Assembly: GCA_949283905.1 (NCBI GenBank)
Contig: CASDUB010000007.1
Span: 1 to 6,727 of the forward strand
Origin: an uncultured Lachnospiraceae bacterium
GTDB lineage: Bacteria; Bacillota; Clostridia; Lachnospirales; Lachnospiraceae
DNA length: 6,727 nt
Reading direction: 5' to 3'
Part shown: in pieces, positions 1 to 5,134 of the stretch
Numbering within the stretch: position 1 is the first letter of the stretch
How the letters are laid out: every line of letters begins with the position of its first letter
The notes under the pieces: model-generated
What the model was told of the DNA's origin: nothing
What the model saw: the letters and a program-made list of their open reading frames with translations, nothing else
Database searches by the model: none
Translations under genes and position numbers: made by a program

Positions 1-2187
1 GCTCCCAGAAAAGAAGAAATGAAAAATGCGGTTTTGGCTATGGCGGCAAAAGCTAAACGTCTCGGAGTCGACATCCGTATGAATACGGCAGTTACCCCTG
101 AAATCATATCAGAAATCAAGCCGCATACTGTAATAAACGCTATAGGAGCGGTTTCACTTATCCCGAATATTCCGGGAAAGGATAAAGAATTTGTAGTTGA
201 TTCGCACGATGTGCTTGACGCAAAAGTACATCCGACAGGAAATGTAGTCGTTATCGGCGGCGGAATGGTCGGCATGGAAACGGCTGAATATCTTGCTCAA
301 AAAGGAGCGAAGGTAACTGTCCTTGAAATGATGAAAGAGTTCTGCGCGGATATGGGTTCAACGCGTAAGATATGCGTGACTGAAAGCATATATCAGGAAG
401 GTATCACGCCTGTAACAGAGGTAAAAGTAACAGGAATCGAAGACGGTAAAGTCGTCGGAGAAAAAGACGGCCGGAAAGTGGAATTTCCGTGTGACTATGC
501 TGTTATGGCGGTAGGAGCAGTGAAGAGAGACGGAAGCGCTCTTGAAAAGATCTGTAACGAACTGGGCATAGGATATTATGAAGTCGGAGACGCAGGAATG
601 GCAAGGCGCGCAATAAACGCTACAAGAGAAGCATTTGACGCCGCTCTGAATTTCGATAAACCGGAAGAGCATGCATATGTAAGCCGTCCTAAGAAACTCG
701 TATTTGTAACAGGTGCAACCGGAACGATGGGCCAGGAGACGATGAAGCAGCTTCTTGCAAGAAATAACCGCTTTAAAGTAAGGATCCTTGCGCGTCCGTC
801 GGAAAAGAACAAAACTCTTCTGAAAAAGTACAGATGTCCGTCTCTTGAGATAGTATGGGGAGATATGGCGGATTACGATACGATCAAGAAATGTGTTGAC
901 GGTGCTGATTACGTCCTGCATATTGGAGCTATGGTTTCGCCGGCGGCCGATAAATATCCCGAGCAGACGCTGTATACAAATATCGGTTCCACTTTGAATA
1001 TAATCAAAGCCATAAAAGAACAGCCTGATCCGGGCAAAGTACATTTTGCGTATGTAGGAACAGTCGCTATGACAGGAAGCCGTCTTGAGCCGGTACAGTT
1101 TGGAAGAATAGGCGATCCGATGAATCCGTCTATACACGATTATTATGCATTGTCAAAAGTTTTCTCCGAGGCTGCCGTATTCGACAGTGGACTTAAATAC
1201 TGGGTTTCTATCAGACAGACAGGACAGCATCCGAGCGCTGAAGGAGCGGGCGAAGAGCCTATCATCTTCCACCAGCCTGCAAATAATGTTCTTGAATGGA
1301 GCACTTCGATAGATTCAGGTATTTGCATGGCGAACCTCTGCGAAGACTGGGTAGACGAAGATTTTTGGAGGAAGGCATATAATTTAAGTTCAGGAAAGGA
1401 TTACAGAATGGCTACCTGGGAACTGGCTGGGCTTTCGCTTGATCCTATGGGAATAAAATATGAAGACATCTATGATTATAAAGATGTGGCAAGATTTAAT
1501 TTCCACGGCCAGTATTATCTTGATTCAGATAAGCTTGAAGAAAAGCTGCATTTCCGTCAGATGCCTGCATATATGTATTGGGGAGCTGTAAAAGACGAGA
1601 TGGCGCGTATGATGAAAAATCCGATGATCGCTGCTATGATGCCTACAGCTGAAGCAATGTATGCCCATAACAAAGAAATCGCGGCTAAACGTATGGGACC
1701 TGTTTGGATGGAAGAAAATAATGAAATGGATTGGATATATGCGTTCTTTGGCTCGCTTGAAGCCAAACACAACGCTAAACCGTTTGAACTTCATCATCCT
1801 GCAGAAGAACCCGAAAGACCTCTCGATCACGGATACGATGAAACAAAAGGCATTGAAAACCTTACCGTAGAAGATCTTAAGAAGGCTGCTGCTTTTAGAG
1901 GAGGAGAGTATCTGGAGGACGAAGTAAAGAATATTTATACGCCTGTTAAATGGAGATGTGCTGAAGGACACGAATTTATGATGTCTGTTAACGCAGTACT
2001 TCATGGCGGACACTGGTGTCCTGAATGCCTGAAAAATTCATGGGCATATCCTAAGATGGCAAGAGAGAATCCGTTCTACGCGCAGGTTTGGGATACACAG
2101 CATAGTCCTGACGAGACATATGAGATACCGATGAAGTACAGTGCGTACGAGATCGCAAAAGAACTGAAAGAAAAATTAGGTTTGTAA
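1..2187 (+). CDS. FAD/NAD(P) oxidoreductase (old-yellow-enzyme type) fused to extended SDR and C-terminal zinc module, 5'-partial
   Basis: The reading frame is open from base 1, and the ATG at 19 has no ribosome site, so the protein enters from outside the window. Numbering from that ATG: residues 1-220 resemble the C-terminal FAD/NAD(P)-binding half of old-yellow-enzyme/2,4-dienoyl-CoA reductase proteins (FadH, BaiCD/BaiH type). A GxGxxG dinucleotide loop lies at 80-85 (IGGGMVG), and a late VGDA segment is followed by ARRAINATREAFDAA, typical of this family's end. Residues 225-238 start a second Rossmann fold (FVTGATGTMG, GxxGxxG at 232/235/238). Y376-x3-K380 (YALSK) gives the SDR catalytic pair, so this half looks like an epimerase/dehydratase. 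C647-x3-H651-x15-C667-x2-C670, inside a WRCAEGHEF...HWCPEC context, is a probable zinc site. The missing upstream part is expected to carry the flavin-binding TIM barrel. The likely role is a cytosolic NAD(P)H-dependent reduction or epimerisation of an unknown substrate. The family assignment is firm; the substrate is unknown. Confidence 0.85.
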   Translation, partial: APRKEEMKNAVLAMAAKAKRLGVDIRMNTAVTPEIISEIKPHTVINAIGAVSLIPNIPGKDKEFVVDSHDVLDAKVHPTGNVVVIGGGMVGMETAEYLAQKGAKVTVLEMMKEFCADMGSTRKICVTESIYQEGITPVTEVKVTGIEDGKVVGEKDGRKVEFPCDYAVMAVGAVKRDGSALEKICNELGIGYYEVGDAGMARRAINATREAFDAALNFDKPEEHAYVSRPKKLVFVTGATGTMGQETMKQLLARNNRFKVRILARPSEKNKTLLKKYRCPSLEIVWGDMADYDTIKKCVDGADYVLHIGAMVSPAADKYPEQTLYTNIGSTLNIIKAIKEQPDPGKVHFAYVGTVAMTGSRLEPVQFGRIGDPMNPSIHDYYALSKVFSEAAVFDSGLKYWVSIRQTGQHPSAEGAGEEPIIFHQPANNVLEWSTSIDSGICMANLCEDWVDEDFWRKAYNLSSGKDYRMATWELAGLSLDPMGIKYEDIYDYKDVARFNFHGQYYLDSDKLEEKLHFRQMPAYMYWGAVKDEMARMMKNPMIAAMMPTAEAMYAHNKEIAAKRMGPVWMEENNEMDWIYAFFGSLEAKHNAKPFELHHPAEEPERPLDHGYDETKGIENLTVEDLKKAAAFRGGEYLEDEVKNIYTPVKWRCAEGHEFMMSVNAVLHGGHWCPECLKNSWAYPKMARENPFYAQVWDTQHSPDETYEIPMKYSAYEIAKELKEKLGL

Positions 2188-2207
2188 TTAAGAATATTAC
2201 AAAAACG

Positions 2208-2237
2208 CCGGCGGTAAAAATTACCGCCGGTCTTTTT
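2208..2237 (+). terminator. Rho-independent terminator after the multidomain oxidoreductase
   Basis: A perfect 10-bp stem (CCGGCGGTAA at 2208-2217 paired with TTACCGCCGG at 2221-2230) with an AAA loop is followed by TCTTTTT. It lies 20 bases after the stop codon and isolates the oxidoreductase from the flavodoxin promoter that starts only a few bases later. An A-run at 2201-2205 on the other side could allow minus-strand use, but no minus-strand gene ends here. Confidence 0.93.
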
Positions 2238-2240
2238 ATA

Positions 2241-2269
2241 TTGACGCAGCGTCAGAGCAGTATTATACT
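2241..2269 (+). promoter_or_regulatory. Sigma-A type promoter of the flavodoxin-tetR operon
   Basis: TTGACG at 2241-2246 (5 of 6 to the -35 consensus) and TATACT at 2264-2269 (5 of 6 to the -10 consensus) are separated by exactly 17 bases. The predicted start of transcription is about 2276-2277 (A/G). The -35 box overlaps the first TGAC-N5-GTCA dyad, and the start point abuts the second, which is the expected geometry for a repressible promoter. Confidence 0.75.
2242..2254. promoter_or_regulatory. Putative TetR operator O1, overlapping the -35 box
   Basis: TGACGCAGCGTCA is a perfect 6-bp dyad around one central base. It shares the TGAC-N5-GTCA pattern with the dyad at 2278-2290, centre-to-centre 36 bp. 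A TetR-family gene is the second gene of the operon this promoter drives, and TetR proteins usually bind such dyads near their own promoter. Assignment to that TetR protein is inference. Confidence 0.65.
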
Positions 2270-2277
2270 GATTATAG

Positions 2278-2290
2278 TGACATAGTGTCA
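2278..2290. promoter_or_regulatory. Putative TetR operator O2, at the transcription start
   Basis: TGACATAGTGTCA has 5-bp perfect arms and the same 13-bp TGAC-N5-GTCA layout as the dyad at 2242-2254. It falls at about +1 to +14 of the predicted transcript, where a bound repressor would block initiation. Two matching dyads either side of one promoter make a chance origin less likely. Confidence 0.62.
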
Positions 2291-2324
2291 GTACAAATGG
2301 AACTGATTGGATCGTGAAATTAAA

Positions 2325-2331
2325 AAGGAGG
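2325..2331 (+). promoter_or_regulatory. Strong ribosome binding site for the flavodoxin gene
   Basis: AAGGAGG, a full match to the anti-Shine-Dalgarno core, lies 7 bases before the ATG at 2339. It fixes that start and predicts high translation once the promoter is released. Confidence 0.9.
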
Positions 2332-2338
2332 TTTTGAT

Positions 2339-2806
2339 ATGAAAAAGATATTGGTAGCATATTTTTCAGCAAGCGGAGTTACCGCGGGTGCTGCAAAAGA
2401 GATCGCGGAAGCGACAGGAGCCGATTTATTTGAAATAAAACCTGTCAAAGCCTATACAGCGGCCGATCTGGACTGGGTAGACAAGAACAGCCGCAGCACA
2501 AAAGAGATGAACGATCCCGCATGCCGCCCTGAATTTGTCGGAGCGGTTACAAACATGGATCAGTACGATACCGTGTTCATCGGATTTCCCATCTGGTGGT
2601 ATATAGAACCGAGGATCGTTGATACATTTTTGGAGAGATATGATTTTTCGGAAAAGACACTAATCCCGTTTGCAACTTCGGGAGGAACAGGTATCGGCAG
2701 AGCGGAAAACAGTCTGAAGGATCATTGTCCTAATGCAAACTGGAAATCGGGAAAACGTGTGAACAAAGGAGCTGCGGAATGGGCAAAATCCGTTCTGGGA
2801 GAGTGA
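2339..2806 (+). CDS. Flavodoxin-like FMN protein
   Basis: A 155-residue single-domain protein of ordinary short flavodoxin length. The first strand MKKILVAYFS is followed by the phosphate-binding loop S10-ASG-V-T15, a variant of the family's T/S-x-T-G-x-T loop that binds FMN phosphate. Other family marks are the YDTVFIGFPIWWY segment (76-88, aromatic residues near the isoalloxazine ring) and FATSGGTGIG (111-120), typical of the Flavodoxin_4 type rather than classical electron-transfer flavodoxins. There is no signal peptide or membrane segment, so it is cytosolic. It probably acts as an FMN-dependent reductase or one/two-electron carrier. It is the first gene of a two-gene operon with a TetR regulator six bases downstream, an arrangement common where the flavoprotein detoxifies or reduces a small molecule sensed by the regulator. 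The partner and substrate cannot be read from the sequence. Confidence 0.88.
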   Translation: MKKILVAYFSASGVTAGAAKEIAEATGADLFEIKPVKAYTAADLDWVDKNSRSTKEMNDPACRPEFVGAVTNMDQYDTVFIGFPIWWYIEPRIVDTFLERYDFSEKTLIPFATSGGTGIGRAENSLKDHCPNANWKSGKRVNKGAAEWAKSVLGE

Positions 2807-2812
2807 TCTGTT

Positions 2813-3442
2813 ATGCCAAAGGGCTCGGAAGAATTAACTAACGCAAGAAAAGAAGAGATCATAGACGCCTGCGCCGCCCTGTATGAAACCATGAGTTTTA
2901 AGGATATTACCCTGCAGAATATAGGAGAAAAAACATCTTTTACAAGAACTTCAATTTATAATTATTTTCATACAAAAGAAGAGATTTTTCTGGCTCTTCT
3001 TAAACGTGAACATGATGCGTGGATCGCGGATATGAATGAAATGATCAGTGAGAACAGTTCGATGGATGCAGAAGAGTTTGCGGAATCAATGACAGTGATT
3101 TTGGAAAGACGGACCTGTATGCTGAAACTTATGGCCATGAATATTTACGACATGGAGGCAAACAGCAGCAGGGAAAATCTGGTTGAGCTTAAAAAGTCTT
3201 ATGCGGGAGCTGTCGCATCACTGAACGGGTGTCTGGAAAAATTCTTTCCGGCTATGACAAAAGATGACAGAAATGAATTTCTCTATGATTTTTTTCCTTT
3301 TTTGTTTGGAATATATCCTTATACATCTCATACGAAAAAACAGTTGGAAGCCATGAAACAGGCAGGGGTAAAGGACGGCGACTGTACGGTTTATGAGCTT
3401 GTAAGACCATTTTTATTTAGGCTGACAAGATCATTTTTGTGA
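2813..3442 (+). CDS. TetR/AcrR family transcriptional regulator
   Basis: A 209-residue protein, normal TetR length. Residues 13-59 form the N-terminal DNA-binding domain: helix RKEEIIDACAALYE, then the helix-turn-helix DITLQNIGEKTSFTRTSIYNYF (31-52), ending in the family hallmark YNYFHTKEEIF. The rest is a helical ligand/dimer domain with no close match that I recognise (about 60-209). The gene starts six bases after the flavodoxin stop; GGGAGAG at 2797-2803, 9 bases before the ATG, serves as ribosome site and lies inside the flavodoxin 3' end, so the two are cotranscribed. It most likely represses its own operon through the paired dyads at 2242-2254 and 2278-2290. The inducer is unknown. The C-terminal domain carries a Phe-rich stretch (YDFFPFLFGIYPY, about 161-173), suggesting a hydrophobic ligand pocket; that is inference. 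Confidence 0.9.
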   Translation: MPKGSEELTNARKEEIIDACAALYETMSFKDITLQNIGEKTSFTRTSIYNYFHTKEEIFLALLKREHDAWIADMNEMISENSSMDAEEFAESMTVILERRTCMLKLMAMNIYDMEANSSRENLVELKKSYAGAVASLNGCLEKFFPAMTKDDRNEFLYDFFPFLFGIYPYTSHTKKQLEAMKQAGVKDGDCTVYELVRPFLFRLTRSFL

Positions 3443-3472
3443 TCGGTTTTAAATTGCAGAAAACAAAATCAG

Positions 3473-3508
3473 AAAGCATCAGTCAGAAATGGTTGGTGCT
3501 TTTTGTTT
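3473..3508 (+). terminator. Rho-independent terminator after tetR
   Basis: Left arm 3473-3485 (AAAGCATCAGTCA) pairs with right arm 3490-3502 (TGGTTGGTGCTTT), including three G-T wobbles, around a GAAA tetraloop (3486-3489, GNRA class). TTGTTT follows. It closes the flavodoxin-tetR operon 30 bases after the stop and separates it from the acetyltransferase gene. Confidence 0.75.
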
Positions 3509-3545
3509 CGATAAGTAAATACAAAATCAGGAGTAATTATACGAA

Positions 3546-4106
3546 ATGACAGGTTTAGATATCAGACTTGTTCCTGTAGAAAACAGCAGGAAAGAATATG
3601 CAAGGATAAAAAAATTATATAAAGAAGCGTTCCCGCCTGAAGAAAGAGCGCCGTTCTTTCTTTTAAAAAGACGTGCGGCTCAGAAAAAAGGAGATTCGTG
3701 GAACGTATACGACGGAAGCAGATGGATAGGCTGGGCTTATATGATAAGATATAAAGATCTGGCGTATGTAAATTATCTGGCGATGGATAATTTGCAGAGG
3801 GGAAAAGGATACGGCGTTTATGTTATAGAAGAACTCAAGAAGAAATACGCCGGACAGAAATTTTTCCTCGCTCTTGAGCAGCTTGATCCGAATGCCGAAA
3901 ACTATGAGCAGAGAGTTAAAAGGCATGCTTTTTATGAAAGATGCGGGCTCAAAGAGCTGCCGTATAAAATAAAAGAGGCGTCGGTTGTTTACTCGATTAT
4001 GGGAACAGGGGAAACAGTAGAGCCGGAAGAATATAACGAAATGATGGATACTTTTTTAGGCGGATTTTTCACACGTCTTATCGATACGAGGATATTAAAA
4101 GAGTAA
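3546..4106 (+). CDS. GNAT-family N-acetyltransferase
   Basis: A 186-residue protein with a single GNAT fold. The central strand YVNYLAM (74-80) leads into the acetyl-CoA pyrophosphate loop R85-G-K-G-Y-G90 (the R/Q-x-x-G-x-G/A motif A). Residues 128-135 (AFYERCGL) match the late GNAT element that packs on the CoA arm. It would transfer an acetyl group from acetyl-CoA to an amine; the substrate cannot be told. The N-terminal KEAFPPEERAP is common in clostridial GNATs of this kind. About 35 residues after the AFYERCGL element form a tail (EEYNEMMDTFLGGFF...). AGGAG at 3529-3533 lies 12 bases before the ATG, rather far, so expression may be modest. The gene sits alone between a terminator and the DUF3791/DUF3990 module. 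No convincing promoter was found in the 37 bases after the terminator, and none to link it functionally with the module. Confidence 0.85.
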   Translation: MTGLDIRLVPVENSRKEYARIKKLYKEAFPPEERAPFFLLKRRAAQKKGDSWNVYDGSRWIGWAYMIRYKDLAYVNYLAMDNLQRGKGYGVYVIEELKKKYAGQKFFLALEQLDPNAENYEQRVKRHAFYERCGLKELPYKIKEASVVYSIMGTGETVEPEEYNEMMDTFLGGFFTRLIDTRILKE

Positions 4107-4135
4107 TTGAGAAAAAATTAATAAAATGGTATTTT
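4107..4135 (+). promoter_or_regulatory. Candidate promoter of the DUF3791/DUF3990 module
   Basis: TTGAGA (4107-4112, 5 of 6 to -35) and TATTTT (4130-4135, 4 of 6 to -10) are 17 bases apart, just after the acetyltransferase stop. TATGAT at 4142-4147 is an alternative -10 without a good -35. The stretch is very A+T-rich, so chance matches are likely. Support comes mainly from position: no other signal would start transcription of the module apart from read-through. Confidence 0.35.
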
Positions 4136-4153
4136 TATATATATGATTTTCAA

Positions 4154-4174
4154 GAAATAAAATGGAATTATTTC
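4154..4174. repeat. Perfect inverted repeat in the module leader
   Basis: GAAATAA (4154-4160) and TTATTTC (4168-4174) are exact reverse complements with a 7-base spacer, just upstream of the ribosome site of the first module gene. In toxin-antitoxin operons such a dyad would be a candidate autoregulatory operator. Because it is nearly all A/T, chance is a real possibility. Confidence 0.4.
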
Positions 4175-4181
4175 AGATATC

Positions 4182-4188
4182 AAAGGAG
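4182..4188 (+). promoter_or_regulatory. Ribosome binding site deciding the start of the first DUF3791 gene
   Basis: AAAGGAG lies 9 bases before the ATG at 4198. The in-frame ATG at 4162 lies upstream of this site with no purine-rich site of its own, and the ATG at 4192 is only 3 bases from it. The start at 4198 is therefore chosen. Confidence 0.8.
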
Positions 4189-4197
4189 TTAATGCCT

Positions 4198-4437
4198 ATG
4201 CTTACTGATATAAAAATTAAAAATTCTAATGAGTTGGAGTTTGCTGTTTTTTGCATTGAAAATGTAGCGGCAAAGCTGGGTGTGAATGCGGAACGGGTCT
4301 ATCAGGCATTTGCTGAAAAGAGTGATATTTTAAATGGATATATTGTGCCGGAATATGAAATGCTGCATACTCAGAGCCGAGAATATATCATTAACGATCT
4401 TATTGATCTTATGAAAGAAAGGGGCATAGAGGTATGA
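4198..4437 (+). CDS. DUF3791 family small protein (putative partner/antitoxin of DUF3990)
   Basis: A 79-residue, mostly helical protein. The start at 4198 is chosen for its ribosome site; an upstream ATG at 4162 would add 12 residues that look unrelated to the family. Marks that I recognise as DUF3791 are FAVFCIENVAAKLG (15-28), the EKSDIL turn (40-45) and a distal LHT-x4-YI-x2-DL signature (56-68), ending LMKERG. There is no signal peptide, membrane segment or obvious DNA-binding motif. The function of the family is not established to my knowledge. DUF3791 genes repeatedly sit beside DUF3990 genes in Clostridia and Bacteroidia, so a partner or antitoxin role is inferred from context. The stop overlaps the DUF3990 start by ATGA, implying translational coupling and matched output. 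It aligns with the third gene of the module, so the cassette carries two related small proteins. Confidence 0.8.
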   Translation: MLTDIKIKNSNELEFAVFCIENVAAKLGVNAERVYQAFAEKSDILNGYIVPEYEMLHTQSREYIINDLIDLMKERGIEV

Positions 4438-4904
4438 TTTTATATCATGGTTCTTATGTGGAAATAAAAAATCCGGAGTTGCTTCATTCGCGTTCAAATG
4501 TAGATTTTGGAAGAGGATTTTATGTTACCCCATTGTATGAACAGGCGGTAAAATGGTGTGGGAAATTTAAGCGTCGTGGTAAAGAAGGAATCATTTCTCA
4601 GTATGGATATGATGAATTCATGGGAAGTGAATTGAAAATATTGACATTTGACTCTTATTCTGAAGAATGGATAGATTTTATTTTAAATTGCCGCAGAGAA
4701 AAAGATTCGACAGATTATGATTTAGTAATAGGCGGTGTTGCCAATGATAAGGTTTTTAATACTGTAGAGTTGTTTTTCGATGGATTGATTGATAAAAATG
4801 AAGCTAACAGACGATTAAGTTATGAAAAACCGAATTTACAATATTGCTTTCGCACAGAAAAGGCGTTGGCGCAGTTGCATTTTGAGAGGAGTGAAATTAT
4901 ATGA
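4434..4904 (+). CDS. DUF3990 family protein, putative ADP-ribosyltransferase (toxin-like)
   Basis: A 156-residue protein recognised as DUF3990, a family I recall being placed with the ADP-ribosyltransferase superfamily. Visible features fit an ART core of the H-Y-(E/Q) type. The first strand LYHGS (3-7) carries H5, which would contact the NAD ribose. D24-F-G-R-G-F-Y-V-T32 carries Y30, the counterpart of the second-motif tyrosine in GLYFT-like ARTs. The late segment N134-L-Q-Y-C-F-R-T-E-K-A-L145 carries Q136/E142 as candidates for the third catalytic position. The middle segment YDLVIGGVANDKVFNTVELF (95-114) is typical of the family. It is cytosolic, without leader. It likely transfers ADP-ribose from NAD+ to an unknown target, or is an NAD-consuming toxin; both are inference. 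AAAGGGG at 4418-4424 is the ribosome site, inside the preceding gene. Both ends overlap their neighbours by ATGA. Base composition is lower in G+C than flanking genes (three sampled 60-base blocks at 32-35%). Confidence 0.8.
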   Translation: MILYHGSYVEIKNPELLHSRSNVDFGRGFYVTPLYEQAVKWCGKFKRRGKEGIISQYGYDEFMGSELKILTFDSYSEEWIDFILNCRREKDSTDYDLVIGGVANDKVFNTVELFFDGLIDKNEANRRLSYEKPNLQYCFRTEKALAQLHFERSEII

Positions 4905-5134
4905 CAGCAAATCCGATTTTACTTCAGAAAAAATATAGCCGTGTCATTGAGAACTTTGCAAAGAAGCAGAAAATATCACTCGATGAAGCTTTAAAGTTCT
5001 TTTATTATTCAGAGGTTTATCAGCTGATGCGAGATGGTGTGTCTGATATGCATTGTATGAGTGATATGTATTTGGCGGAGGAATTACAGAAGGAGTATAG
5101 CGAAAAACAATTTATAGGAGAAAACCACAGATGA
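4901..5134 (+). CDS. Second DUF3791-like small protein
   Basis: A 77-residue helical protein. The core VIENFAKKQKISLDEALKFF (15-34) and SDMHCMSDMYLAEEL (48-62) parallel the first module gene: IEN-V/F-A near the start, then about 35-37 residues to an L/M-H-T/C-x4-Y-I/L-x2-D/E-L signature. It is therefore a divergent relative of the same fold rather than an unrelated gene. I recognise the SDMHC-x-SD-x-YL pattern as the small protein that commonly follows DUF3990. AGAGGAG at 4885-4891, 9 bases before the ATG, gives good translation. Upstream and downstream ATGA overlaps link it to DUF3990 and nudC. The C-terminal residues (FIGENHR) are encoded by bases that also hold the nudC ribosome site, so the very end of the protein may not be functionally constrained. 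It could be an antitoxin, a chaperone for the first partner, or part of a complex; nothing in the sequence decides this. Confidence 0.72.
   Translation: MTANPILLQKKYSRVIENFAKKQKISLDEALKFFYYSEVYQLMRDGVSDMHCMSDMYLAEELQKEYSEKQFIGENHR

Noticed and set aside
19..21. ATG at 19 as the true start of the first gene
   Set aside because: The frame is open to base 1, no Shine-Dalgarno sequence precedes it, and the protein would begin in the middle of a flavoprotein fold.
358..1137. Long minus-strand open frame (259 codons) inside the oxidoreductase
   Set aside because: It lies antisense to well-conserved FAD/NAD and SDR coding sequence. Its translation is rich in Cys, Tyr, Phe and Ser with no recognisable domain, which is typical of a shadow frame.
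1661..1870. Small plus-strand open frame in another phase within the oxidoreductase
   Set aside because: Fully contained in a conserved gene, with no ribosome site and no recognisable protein pattern.
1525..2013. Minus-strand open frame opposite the SDR and zinc region
   Set aside because: Antisense shadow of a convincing plus-strand protein, with no ribosome site or family resemblance.
2288..2306. TCAGT/ACTGA inverted repeat in the flavodoxin leader as a riboswitch or attenuator
   Set aside because: The arms are only 5 bp with a 9-base loop and no following T-run or competing stem. The leader is too short for a known riboswitch.
3463..3530. Direct repeat ACAAAATCAG at 3463-3472 and 3521-3530 flanking the tetR terminator, as possible insertion-site duplication
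   Set aside because: The 58-base interval holds only a terminator and no mobile gene, and a 10-base A-rich repeat is plausible by chance.
4111..4139. A-run followed by a T-run after the acetyltransferase as a terminator
   Set aside because: Only a weak A-T pairing can be drawn, with no G-C stem, so it is unlikely to terminate transcription.
4162..4197. Longer start (ATG at 4162) for the first DUF3791 gene
   Set aside because: There is no ribosome site upstream of it, it falls in the loop of an inverted repeat, and a good AAAGGAG site lies downstream and fits the ATG at 4198.
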